DNA of 64,000 nucleotides from UBA1858 sp965227695 (GTDB lineage: Bacteria; Pseudomonadota; Gammaproteobacteria; UBA4575), in assembly GCA_965227695.1 (NCBI GenBank), contig OZ245760.1, positions 1,178,001 through 1,242,000 on the forward strand, read 5' to 3'. Below are positions 44,248 to 51,707 of the stretch, one piece after another. The translations under genes and the position numbers were made by a program. Numbering within the stretch: position 1 is the stretch's first letter; each line of letters begins with the position of its first letter. Under the pieces are notes generated by a model. The model did no database searches. It saw nothing but the letters and a program-made list of their open reading frames with translations, and had not been told where the DNA came from.

Positions 44248-45780
44248 TTAATGTTGGTGCGATGGTGGTGATTCTGGTTGTGGTTCATTTATTTCATCGG
44301 ATGAATGATCGGAGTCGCTATCCATATCCATATGATGATGCATGTGGTTTTTCGCAGTACTCTTCTCTTGTTGTTCCTCCTTGGGTAAATACTGTTTTAC
44401 ATTGAGATAGGTATCCCCGACGTGTGCGCTGCTGGGCAGGGTAGTACCTACGGCACGAGTCAATTCCGTGCGAGCGAGCCAGTAATCCCTGACAGATTCG
44501 AGATATCCTTGATACGCATCGTATTCTTGCTGCTTATCGGAAAGCAGCTCAAAGATCCCAATGAGCATGAAACTTTCTTCTTCCTGGGCTCGTTTTACGG
44601 CTTCCACTCGAGCAGGAATTAAGCGATCGCGAAATTCCGCGACACGTGCTTTGGCGTTCATCGTTTCTTTAAAGGCGAGCTGTACTTGATTTTGAATTTC
44701 ATTTTGAAGTCGTTCAATTTCATTAACAGCTATTTTGAAGTTGACGTCTGCGCGCAATAATTGGTCGTTCTTTTGGGTAAAGACAGGAACTTCCCATTCG
44801 ACGGTCGGACCGCGTAATTTGGCGCCATCGGTCTCTCGTTCGCGTTCATATCCAACGTCCAGTTCACCCACCCAGCGAGACCAACGCGTGTATCCGTAAC
44901 GATCGGCGAGCATATCGGCTTTCGCTTGCGCAGCTGCCAAGTCGAGACGGGAGTCATAGGCGAGAGTTAATAGTTCCTCTAAATTGTCTTCTTGGGGCAG
45001 GGGGGCGGGCAATTGCGGTGCGGCATCCCAGGCATCCATGCTCGCCAATCCCATCTGTAGCGCCAGGTTTGTACGTGCGGCAAAAGCATTGGCTTCGGCT
45101 TCCAGTGCCAGCATCTGTGCCTCTGAAGCAGCAGCGCGCTCTAATGCTAATTCACGGGGAGTCAAGTTGCCGGCATCGTAGTATCGAGCCGCTAAATCCG
45201 CAGACAAACGAGATGCCTCCGCAATTTGCGCACGCATGGCCATCATTTGTTTGGCTGCAACAAACTCATAGAAAGCGCGTTCCGTGTCGATGGCGGCGGC
45301 CAGCACTTCCGCGCCAACGAATTGCTTGGTGATGGCGAACTCCTGGCGAGCCAGTTTTTTACGACTTGGCAGCGTAATGAGATCAGTGAAAGAGGCCAAT
45401 AGTCCGTAGGTGATTTGATCTCTTTCTCCGGATTGATTGGAATCTAAAAACGAAGCAGAAAAAATCGGATTGCGAATGCGAGAGGCCTCATACACATCCG
45501 CTGCAGCAAGACCTAGTTGAGCGTACGTGGATTTCAGTTTCGGATTATTGTTTAACGCAATACGAACTGCCACATCCGCCGTAAGTTCAGAGCGGGTCAG
45601 AGTTTCAATGAATTCTGAATCAAAAGACAGTTCGGATTTGCTCGTAATCAATCCGCGATCTTCGATGAGCTGATCTACATCACTGCGACCCAGGTCATCC
45701 GGTATCGATGCACAACCGGTCAATAGCAGCAGTAGAATCGGGACAGTAGTTCGATACGTTCCAATGAAATTAGTGGTCAT
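44248..45780 (-). CDS. TolC-family outer membrane lipoprotein with His-rich tail
   Basis: 510 residues from the ATG at 45780, which overlaps the cytochrome stop by 11 bp. Lipoprotein signal LLLLLTGC-ASIP. Two OEP repeats with long helical coiled coils (LTRSELTADVAVRIALNNNP; ELALERAAASEAQMLALEAEA; RDRLIPARVEAVKRAQEEE). Family members form outer membrane channels for RND pumps, so it may serve the CusBA pump encoded at 59-64 kb, which has no channel gene in the window. The last 40 residues are unusual: NHMHHHMDMDSDSDHSSDE and a final SHQH, a likely metal-binding tail not present in typical CusC/TolC. Confidence 0.85.
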   Translation of the reverse strand: MTTNFIGTYRTTVPILLLLLTGCASIPDDLGRSDVDQLIEDRGLITSKSELSFDSEFIETLTRSELTADVAVRIALNNNPKLKSTYAQLGLAAADVYEASRIRNPIFSASFLDSNQSGERDQITYGLLASFTDLITLPSRKKLARQEFAITKQFVGAEVLAAAIDTERAFYEFVAAKQMMAMRAQIAEASRLSADLAARYYDAGNLTPRELALERAAASEAQMLALEAEANAFAARTNLALQMGLASMDAWDAAPQLPAPLPQEDNLEELLTLAYDSRLDLAAAQAKADMLADRYGYTRWSRWVGELDVGYERERETDGAKLRGPTVEWEVPVFTQKNDQLLRADVNFKIAVNEIERLQNEIQNQVQLAFKETMNAKARVAEFRDRLIPARVEAVKRAQEEESFMLIGIFELLSDKQQEYDAYQGYLESVRDYWLARTELTRAVGTTLPSSAHVGDTYLNVKQYLPKEEQQEKSTAKNHMHHHMDMDSDSDHSSDEINEPQPESPPSHQH

Positions 45781-46417
45781 GGTTGTCTCCATAAGGTTTG
45801 TTGGCATCCTTCGCCACTGAAGACCGTTCAGTGATCGACTCTTGTATAGAGGTACGGTCATTTGCATTCGTAATAGGGGTGGCGTGTGTGTGATGGGAAT
45901 TGGGTTCATGATGGCCCATGTGTTTCGCGCGTTCTTGTAGAGCCTTGTATTCAGCGCTATTCAGGTCCGGAAGTTGTTGCATGAAGGCCACAATTCTCCA
46001 TAGGTCGGCATCGCTATGGGAGATGCCCCAAGCGGGCATCCCGGTCATTTTGATGCCATGTTTGACGACCCAAAATTGTTCGGCAGCGTTCATGTGCTCT
46101 ACAGCATGGGACAAATCCGGAGGGGGTGGGTTTAGCCCTTGTGCGATGGGGGAAGGGTCAAAACCGGGCGGGGTGTGGCAAACGGCGCACATCGCATCGT
46201 AGTCGCTCGCTCCGGCGAGCCATAGGGTCTCATCCTTCAAATTAGGCGCTTCAATTTCTTTGGCGCCACGTTCGACGGACTGATGCATAGCGGTCGAAAG
46301 CACCCATCGCATCACCCTGGAATGTGGATCATCAGCTCCCACGCTGATGAAGCCTTCGAATATCATGGCAATACCTGCCAATATAATTGTAAATATAAAC
46401 AGCAGAAACAGCTTCAT
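45770..46417 (-). CDS. Membrane-anchored c-type cytochrome
   Basis: 215 residues from the ATG at 46417 (GGGAG upstream; an upstream ATG at 46474 would overlap the operator and is rejected). One N-terminal hydrophobic helix (MKLFLLFIFTIILAGIAMIF), a haem site CAVCH with Cys77, Cys80 and His81, and the probable axial Met in GIKMTGMPAWG. The C-terminal 50 residues are hydrophilic with many His (HMGHHEPNSHHTH) and end DNHDH. First gene of the unit leading to the TolC-like protein and multicopper oxidase; an FNR/DNR-like site lies about 60 bp upstream. Confidence 0.88.
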   Translation of the reverse strand: MKLFLLFIFTIILAGIAMIFEGFISVGADDPHSRVMRWVLSTAMHQSVERGAKEIEAPNLKDETLWLAGASDYDAMCAVCHTPPGFDPSPIAQGLNPPPPDLSHAVEHMNAAEQFWVVKHGIKMTGMPAWGISHSDADLWRIVAFMQQLPDLNSAEYKALQERAKHMGHHEPNSHHTHATPITNANDRTSIQESITERSSVAKDANKPYGDNHDH

Positions 46418-46471
46418 AAAAATCTCCCGAGTCCAAATTTGCAAACTGAGGGAAAAGAGGATTAGTCCATG

Positions 46472-46494
46472 CATTGACTTGATCTAAGTCAATG
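46472..46494. promoter_or_regulatory. FNR/CRP-type palindrome upstream of the cytochrome/TolC/oxidase unit
   Basis: CATTGACTT-GATCT-AAGTCAATG is a perfect 9-bp inverted repeat. Its core TTGATCTAAGTCAA (46479-46492) differs in one base from the FNR/DNR consensus TTGAT-N4-ATCAA. It is 62-75 bp before the cytochrome ATG, which suits activation from near -41. Confidence 0.65.
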
Positions 46495-46522
46495 ACACGA
46501 TCCAACAGTTTTAGTATTCAGA

Positions 46523-46912
46523 TTAGGAAAGGATAGGAGGGCGAAGCAGAAGGTCGGGGTCTGGAGCAGGTGTGAAGAGTGTTTTTCGCATTGATTTCAA
46601 ATAAATGGTGCGGGAAGCCAACACTGACGGTGCAGTCGTAATGGCCGCAAAATTACGATCGCAATGCGATATAAAACACAAATGATCACATTGAGTGCCG
46701 CAGGAACACGTGGGATCATTCGTTGTTGTGAATGGCGAGTTCGGCTGATGAGAATCCGCATGGTGGGCATGTGAATCTATTGTGTGCGAGGTGTCGGAAT
46801 GAGAGCGGGATTCACTCTGATCGCAATGCAACCCATCCCCTGCGTTGGCGAGGCCGAATACAGGCATCACGAGCAGCAGAAGATACAACACGGGTTTTCG
46901 TAAGAGTTTCAT
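46523..46912 (-). CDS. Small secreted Cys/His-rich protein
   Basis: 129 residues. Signal peptide to VFGLANA. The mature protein has nine His between residues 30 and 60 (DTSHTIDSHAHHADSH) and a cysteine cluster CSCGTQCDHLCFISHCD, then a segment ending LLLRPPILS. The size, position of the metal-binding residues and the terminal LRPP resemble DUF2946-like copper-associated proteins. Metal buffering in the periplasm is inferred. Same strand as the cytochrome unit but on the other side of its promoter. Confidence 0.65.
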   Translation of the reverse strand: MKLLRKPVLYLLLLVMPVFGLANAGDGLHCDQSESRSHSDTSHTIDSHAHHADSHQPNSPFTTTNDPTCSCGTQCDHLCFISHCDRNFAAITTAPSVLASRTIYLKSMRKTLFTPAPDPDLLLRPPILS

Positions 46913-47145
46913 GCAGTCAAAAACGAGTAAATTATCGGTATAGATGTTAACGTATACTACAGTTTGCGATTTTTTTCATCTATTTTGTGAAATTAAAGTG
47001 ACGCCGTATGGATTATATGTTTGGGTATGAACCGTTACGTTTGTTAAGATTATTTGATTCAAAGGACGGAACTGTTTGATTATAGTTGCAGTAACCGGTT
47101 TTTAAGATGGTGCAGATTTACATGATTAACGAGTGATAGACGACT

Positions 47146-47367
47146 ATGAATATGTGGGACAGTCATTATTTTGGAATGCATCTACTGTGGTGGCTTGTGT
47201 GGGTCGTATTTTTAGTTTGGGTTTTTATTCTTCCTTTTGGTGTGCGTGGAACCAAAAATCAGGCAAGCGATGCCGTTGAGATCCTAAAGCAACGGTATGC
47301 AAGAGGAGAAATTAGCGACGAGGAATACCAGAAAAAACTAAAAATATTGGAAAAGCAAACTAGCTGA
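47146..47367 (+). CDS. SHOCT-domain membrane protein
   Basis: 73 residues. One membrane helix (LLWWLVWVVFLVWVFILPFG) and a C-terminal SHOCT motif: AVEILKQRYARGEISDEEYQKKLKIL. Such small proteins are frequent in copper and heavy-metal islands. No enzymatic residue. Next gene starts 27 bp on. Confidence 0.85.
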   Translation: MNMWDSHYFGMHLLWWLVWVVFLVWVFILPFGVRGTKNQASDAVEILKQRYARGEISDEEYQKKLKILEKQTS

Positions 47368-47394
47368 AAGTATATTGGTAAAAGGAGAATCAAG

Positions 47395-47760
47395 ATGAAA
47401 ACAAAGTTTACTATAAATAATGGTCCAACCCGTCTTCATGGCTTGCGCTCTCTTCTTTTAATGAGTGCGATAATAGTGATGCCTTTTTTTGTAGAAGCCG
47501 CCGATATGGACGAAGTGCATCAGTTGTTAAAACAAGCTCATTCTGAAATGTTGGTCATCAATGAAACCAGCGACGAAGGTGAGAGAACCGAGCTTTTGCA
47601 GGCTCATCAACAAACGATGAAAACATTACAGCATGAATTTAGTGAACTGCAGGCTGAAGGTAAATTGGTGGGGAATTCAACATTGATGGCGGACCTGATG
47701 CTCTACGAGATTCAAATGCTAAAAGCCATGATGTCTGATATTGAGGCAAAGGGTCAGTAA
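47395..47760 (+). CDS. Small secreted helical protein
   Basis: 121 residues with a signal peptide ending near FFVEA-AD. The mature part is one long helical stretch (EVHQLLKQAHSEMLVINETS; RTELLQAHQQTMKTLQHEF). It aligns with the Met-rich protein encoded at 49454 (EM--I--E-SD---R--L-Q-HQ--M in both) but lacks its methionine clusters. A relative of that family, possibly a chaperone-like or metal-related periplasmic protein. Confidence 0.65.
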   Translation: MKTKFTINNGPTRLHGLRSLLLMSAIIVMPFFVEAADMDEVHQLLKQAHSEMLVINETSDEGERTELLQAHQQTMKTLQHEFSELQAEGKLVGNSTLMADLMLYEIQMLKAMMSDIEAKGQ

Positions 47761-47787
47761 AGCCAAAAATCCAGCTGTGCAGTAACA

Positions 47788-48678
47788 TTGCGTAAACGGA
47801 CAATATTATTTGCCGTTTTGGTAGCGTTTTTGTGGGCGTTGTGTTTTCCTTTGATAACTATTGGGCTCTCTTCTTCTCCACCGCTATATTTTGCAGCAAT
47901 TCGTGCATTTATTGCAGGTCTCATCTTATTCTTGTTTGCCTGTAAATTGCGAAGAACACCCATTACACGGGCCAGAGACTGGGTGATCGTAGTTTTCATT
48001 GGGCTGACGTTTACGGGTCTTGGCTATTTTGGCATGTTTTATGGTGGTGGAATCATCTCGCCAGGCATGGCTACCGTTGTTGCAAACATTCAGCCACTGT
48101 TTGCCGCTATCCTTGCATATGTCTTTTTACAAGAAAGTATGTCTAAGACTAAGGCCGTTGGACTTCTTGTTGGGCTTGGTGGAATCATTTTAATAAGTAG
48201 TGGTGATATCCATCCGGATAGAGTGCTGCATAGATTCCAAGGCATAGTATTCTTATTACTGGGTGCGGTCGGTGTTGCTGTAGGAAATGTGTTACAAAAA
48301 AGTTTGGCGGGCAAGACGGATGAATGGTGGGCTATGGGAGGCCAGTTGCTGGCGGGGAGTATCCCTTTATTCCTATTGGCATACTGGCTGGAAGATGCAT
48401 CCAATATTATCTGGCAAACAGAGTTTATTGTAGCTTTATTAGTACTCAGTGTATTAAGTACAGCGCTGGCAAGTTTGTTGTGGTTTCAACTGCTAGAAAC
48501 GACTGAATTATCCACATTAAATGTATTTACGTTCCTAACGCCAATTTTTGCGCTAATAATGGGTATAACGTTATTTAATGAACAAATAGGATGGACTGAA
48601 CTCGTTGGTATTCTGTTGTGCTTTTCTGGCGTATATTTGGTAGCGAGAAGGCCAGTAACCCGTGCACATAAACAATAG
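47788..48678 (+). CDS. DMT-superfamily (EamA) transporter
   Basis: 296 residues with ten hydrophobic helices in two EamA halves: FAVLVAFLWALCFPLI at the start, FIGLTFTGLGYFGMFYGGG, then the second half from GIVFLLLGAVGVAVGNVLQKS to LVGILLCFSGVYLVARRP. The most likely start is TTG at 47788, without a clear ribosome binding site. Exporter of metabolites or amino acids by family; the substrate is unknown and a link to copper is not evident. Confidence 0.85.
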   Translation: MRKRTILFAVLVAFLWALCFPLITIGLSSSPPLYFAAIRAFIAGLILFLFACKLRRTPITRARDWVIVVFIGLTFTGLGYFGMFYGGGIISPGMATVVANIQPLFAAILAYVFLQESMSKTKAVGLLVGLGGIILISSGDIHPDRVLHRFQGIVFLLLGAVGVAVGNVLQKSLAGKTDEWWAMGGQLLAGSIPLFLLAYWLEDASNIIWQTEFIVALLVLSVLSTALASLLWFQLLETTELSTLNVFTFLTPIFALIMGITLFNEQIGWTELVGILLCFSGVYLVARRPVTRAHKQ

Positions 48679-48728
48679 TGCATTTACAATGGCTTTCTAG
48701 GGGCGCACAGTGTAGAGATACGTCGCAG

Positions 48729-48742
48729 TTGATCTAGATCAA
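48729..48742. promoter_or_regulatory. Perfect FNR/DNR-type palindrome
   Basis: TTGATCTAGATCAA is a perfect 14-bp palindrome matching the TTGAT-N4-ATCAA consensus. It is 67 bp upstream of the next ATG (48809) and 50 bp after the DMT stop. Confidence 0.7.
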
Positions 48743-48808
48743 TGACGACTCAAGTCACTTTAAGGTATTGTGAAAAAATTGGGGTGTTTCGACGTTTAAT
48801 CAATACTG

Positions 48809-49192
48809 ATGCTACACAGAAATCCAGCTTTCTATCTGATGGTCTTCCTCATCAGCCTTTTTTGGCTGAATGTCTCGTTTATTCCATGTGTGCATGCTAT
48901 AACCCAACAAAGTCAAATGGGCGAAGAGCATTGTCCCAACTGCCCGGCTGGAGACAAAGGGTGTTGTGAAGAGGATGCCTCGGGATCCAGTGTCTGTGAT
49001 CGCATTGAGCCTTATGATATTCCCAGTTTCAAGCTCGACACTTTTGGCTCTTCTCCTGCGGTTTATTTACTTTCGATGTATCCCGAGGATAGCTGGAATG
49101 CCTCTTGCCATCGTCATAGCAATACTATTCAATTTTCGGAAAACTTCATTCATCCACCTTACCACCTCTTGAACTGTTCCTTTCTGAATTAG
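48809..49192 (+). CDS. Small secreted Cys-rich protein
   Basis: 127 residues. Signal peptide (FYLMVFLISLFWLNVSFIPCVHA). The mature part begins with a metal-binding-like cluster HCPNCPAGDKGCCEEDASGSSVCD: five cysteines within about 20 residues. The remaining part has few features. The general plan (secreted, short, cluster of Cys, disordered rest) is like that of the protein at 46523-46912. Probable periplasmic metal binder; no family name is secure. Confidence 0.6.
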   Translation: MLHRNPAFYLMVFLISLFWLNVSFIPCVHAITQQSQMGEEHCPNCPAGDKGCCEEDASGSSVCDRIEPYDIPSFKLDTFGSSPAVYLLSMYPEDSWNASCHRHSNTIQFSENFIHPPYHLLNCSFLN

Positions 49193-49329
49193 CGATAGGC
49201 ACTTTGTTCGTGCTTAGAGTACAAAGTATGGAGTGGGCTCTTGTGCATCAGGTAGTTATGCTTCATTGAAGAACTCATCATGTGAACCACCATTGTACGG
49301 TCACAATTACATACTTTACTTAAAAAAGC

Positions 49330-49360
49330 TTGACCTTGGACCTAGGTACAAGGATACGTT
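49330..49360 (+). promoter_or_regulatory. MerR-type promoter with 19-bp spacer
   Basis: -35 TTGACC (49330-49335), 19-bp spacer, -10 TACGTT (49355-49360). A dyad CCTTG (49334-49338)/CAAGG (49349-49353) fills the spacer. An over-long spacer with a central dyad is the hallmark of promoters activated by MerR-family proteins. It faces the Met/His-rich gene and, further on, the MerR gene itself. Confidence 0.75.
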
Positions 49361-49453
49361 CTGAATATTGACAAATCGAAACCCGACAGAACCGCATCTG
49401 GTCCGTATTTTTTTGAATAAATTTAAATACTTATCAATCTTGGAGAATTGGCA

Positions 49454-49927
49454 ATGAAAATCAATCAGTCTATGAGTATCGCCCTATTTATGATGAGCAT
49501 CCCGTTTGCATATATGACGAGTGCGGTGGCAGAAAATGAGGCACCGCATCAAGCAAAGCACCAGGAAATGCCGGGAAGCGATATGCCTATGAAACCGGTG
49601 TCGAAAGAGTGCCAGGCGCACATGAAAGAGATGAAGGCACACATGAAAGAGATGCAAGCCGAAATGAAGGCAATCCACACGGAAAGCGATCCTGATAAGC
49701 GTAAGCAACTGATGCAGAGGCACCAGAAAAGCATGATGAAAGGAATGGGTATGATGCATGAAATGGGCGGTAATATGATGAGTGACAAGGAGTCTATGCA
49801 TGGGAAACAGGGCTGTTCAAGCATGATGGAAGAACGTATGGATATGATGCAGATGATGATGGAGCAAATGATGCAGCATCAAGGAGCGCAACAAGATCTT
49901 CCGGATGCGGATAAGCATGACCATTAA
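49454..49927 (+). CDS. Met/His-rich secreted copper-binding-type protein
   Basis: 157 residues from ATG 49454 (TTGGAGAA upstream; TTG 49448 is possible). Signal peptide to MTSAVA. The mature protein is strongly enriched in Met and His in helical repeats: CQAHMKEMKAHMKEMQAEMK, MMKGMGMMHEMGGNMM and MMEERMDMMQMMMEQMMQHQ, with a DADKHDH end. Thioether-rich proteins of this kind bind Cu(I) or Ag(I) in the periplasm. First gene after a MerR-type promoter, so probably the most copper-induced product. Related to the Met-poor protein at 47395. Confidence 0.8.
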   Translation: MKINQSMSIALFMMSIPFAYMTSAVAENEAPHQAKHQEMPGSDMPMKPVSKECQAHMKEMKAHMKEMQAEMKAIHTESDPDKRKQLMQRHQKSMMKGMGMMHEMGGNMMSDKESMHGKQGCSSMMEERMDMMQMMMEQMMQHQGAQQDLPDADKHDH

Positions 49928-49958
49928 TCAAAGCGCCTAATAATACGCAATTGAAGAC

Positions 49959-49995
49959 TGGTGGTGATGCTTCATCGCATGCAAGCTCACCACCA
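49959..49995 (+). terminator. Hairpin after the Met/His-rich gene
   Basis: TGGTGGTGA pairs with TCACCACCA (9 bp, perfect) over 19 bases that can themselves pair (TGC/GCA). No T-run. It may attenuate read-through into the merR-copA unit or stabilise the first cistron. Confidence 0.5.
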
Positions 49996-50068
49996 ACCGA
50001 GTGTGTGACAAGTATGGTTAGCCTTTGGAAAATAACTGGAAACTCAATTGGAGTACGTTAAGTCATCG

Positions 50069-50491
50069 ATGAAGTCAGTAAAACTTACTATCGGGAAGCT
50101 GGCCCAGCACTGTGACGTGAAGGCAGATACATTGCGTTATTACGAACGCATGGGGTTACTCTATCCAAATAACAGGACTGGAACAGGGTATCGAGTCTAC
50201 GATCAGAAAGCGATTGCACGAGTACGATTTATCAAAAATGCGCAATCCTTGGGATTTTCATTAAAAGAAATTGAGCAACTCTTGCAATACGACGGTTCTC
50301 GAGATGCATCTGCAGCAGATATTTTTAACCTCACTGAGAAGAAAATATTGGAGCAAGAAAAAAAGATACGTGACTTGATCGAAATTAAAAACGTATTAAA
50401 GAAATTGTCCATAGAATGTTCTGGAATAGGAACGATAGAAGAATGCCCTATATTGAAATATCTGTATCCTGACGATAATGCTTTGGATTAA
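50069..50491 (+). CDS. MerR-family copper/heavy-metal-responsive regulator
   Basis: 140 residues from ATG 50069 (a TTG at 50048 is possible). MerR helix-turn-helix and wing: LTIGKLAQHCDVKADTLRYYERMGLL, then GYRVYDQKAIARVRFIKNAQSLGFSLKEIEQLL. A dimerisation helix follows. The metal loop ECSGIGTIEECPIL has two Cys separated by eight residues. The position of the third Cys used by MerR and ZntR for divalent ions seems to be Ala here. That fits a Cu(I)/Ag(I) sensor, by inference. It lies inside the unit it probably activates through 49330-49360. Confidence 0.88.
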   Translation: MKSVKLTIGKLAQHCDVKADTLRYYERMGLLYPNNRTGTGYRVYDQKAIARVRFIKNAQSLGFSLKEIEQLLQYDGSRDASAADIFNLTEKKILEQEKKIRDLIEIKNVLKKLSIECSGIGTIEECPILKYLYPDDNALD

Positions 50492-50514
50492 CGCCATACC
50501 CGGAGTAAGTCAAT

Positions 50515-50766
50515 ATGTCAAATTCTAAACGGTCTGACCACTCTAATTCGCGCGATGATCAATCTTGTTGGTATAGCCGCCACAACCTAGTGACAATTGC
50601 TTTCGTAGTGATTATTTTATTTTATCTCATCACAGAGCATCGAGCGCATGTGTTGGGATTTTTGCCTTGGCTAATATTATTGGCATGTCCGTTGATGCAT
50701 TTATTTATGCACCATGGACATGGGGGACATGATCATTCCTCCCATGAGGAGAAAAGAAATGACTGA
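50515..50766 (+). CDS. DUF2933 family protein
   Basis: 83 residues. One or two membrane helices (NLVTIAFVVIILFYLI; GFLPWLILLACPLMHLFMHHG) and the DUF2933 ending ACPLMHLFMHHGHGGHDHSS, rich in His and Met. It is common in copper and mercury islands. Its stop overlaps the next ATG by 8 bp. Confidence 0.9.
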   Translation: MSNSKRSDHSNSRDDQSCWYSRHNLVTIAFVVIILFYLITEHRAHVLGFLPWLILLACPLMHLFMHHGHGGHDHSSHEEKRND

Positions 50767-51397
50767 CCATACAGGCATTCCAAGCTATGGACTATGGGGC
50801 TTGGTCGTGATTAATTCATTGGTATTCATCATCTTCGCATTTAGCTTTGCAAAACCTCTGGCTACACGTGACTGGCGATCTTTTGGAGCCTTTTCGGCCT
50901 TTATTGTCGCGTTGTTTGCCGAAATGTATGGGTTTCCCCTTACTATATTTTTGCTATCCGGATGGCTTTCCGCCCAGTATCCAAATGTCGATTTTTATTC
51001 CCATGAGAATGGTCACCTCTGGCATACGCTTTTAAATCTAAGTGGTGATCCCCACTGGAACTTGGTTCATTGGGTTAGTATTGGACTGATCATCGGAGGT
51101 TTTTATTTGCTATCCACCTCCTGGAGAGTGCTTTATAACGCGCAAAAAGCTCATGCCCTCGCGACTTCGGGCCCTTATGCCAGAATCAGGCATCCTCAAT
51201 ATGTTGGATTTTTTCTCATTATGTTGGGCTTTTTAGTCCAATGGCCCACGTTGCTTACTTTGCTGATGTTTCCTGTATTGACATTTATGTATGCACATTT
51301 AGCAAGAAAAGAGGAGCAAGAAATGAAAGATGCTTTTGGTAATACTTATGAAGTATATGCCGCAAAGGTTCCTCCCTTTATACCTTCTTTGCGCTAG
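50759..51397 (+). CDS. ICMT/PEMT-like membrane methyltransferase
   Basis: 212 residues from the ATG at 50759, which overlaps the DUF2933 stop. Five or six membrane helices. The C-terminal methyltransferase signature is GPYARIRHPQYVGFFLIMLGF (RHPxY) followed by ARKEEQEMKDAFGNTYEVYAAKVP (the EE pair). The family methylates isoprenylcysteine or phospholipids with SAM; prokaryotic members of metal islands have no proven substrate. Fixed within the MerR-copA unit (21 bp to the YHS gene). Confidence 0.85.
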   Translation: MTDHTGIPSYGLWGLVVINSLVFIIFAFSFAKPLATRDWRSFGAFSAFIVALFAEMYGFPLTIFLLSGWLSAQYPNVDFYSHENGHLWHTLLNLSGDPHWNLVHWVSIGLIIGGFYLLSTSWRVLYNAQKAHALATSGPYARIRHPQYVGFFLIMLGFLVQWPTLLTLLMFPVLTFMYAHLARKEEQEMKDAFGNTYEVYAAKVPPFIPSLR

Positions 51398-51418
51398 TTT
51401 AACTGATGGAGATAAAAA

Positions 51419-51643
51419 ATGATGCCAAGTAACAATATACAATCAAGCGAAACTGAAATTCCGGGCGGTTATGTAGATGCGGAGACTGGTAAAGATCTGG
51501 ATCCCGTATGTGGGATGTCTGTACGAAAGCATGCATTCTATCGCATTGTTTATAGAGATAAGCTTTATAAGTTCTGCAATGAAGATTGTTTTAATTCATT
51601 TCAGAAAGAACCACTGAAGTATGTTCATAAAATCGGAACCTAA
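51419..51643 (+). CDS. YHS-domain protein
   Basis: 74 residues. YHS/TRASH-type metal site: DLDPVCGMSV...YKFCNEDCFNSFQKEP, with Cys at DPVCGM and C-x3-C. Such domains bind copper or other soft metals and are often joined to copper ATPases; here it is a separate small protein encoded 64 bp before the ATPase. It may hand Cu(I) to the ATPase or buffer it in the cytoplasm. Confidence 0.9.
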   Translation: MMPSNNIQSSETEIPGGYVDAETGKDLDPVCGMSVRKHAFYRIVYRDKLYKFCNEDCFNSFQKEPLKYVHKIGT

Positions 51644-51707
51644 ATCTTGGGTTGTTAATAACCAGGAAACTTAGAAGAAATTTATATTCCTATCAGGAGT
51701 AGACGAA

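Noticed and set aside
49308..49322. TTACATACTTTAC as a further site of the copper response regulator
   Set aside because: Repeat spacing is 9 rather than 10 bp and the sequence match is weak.
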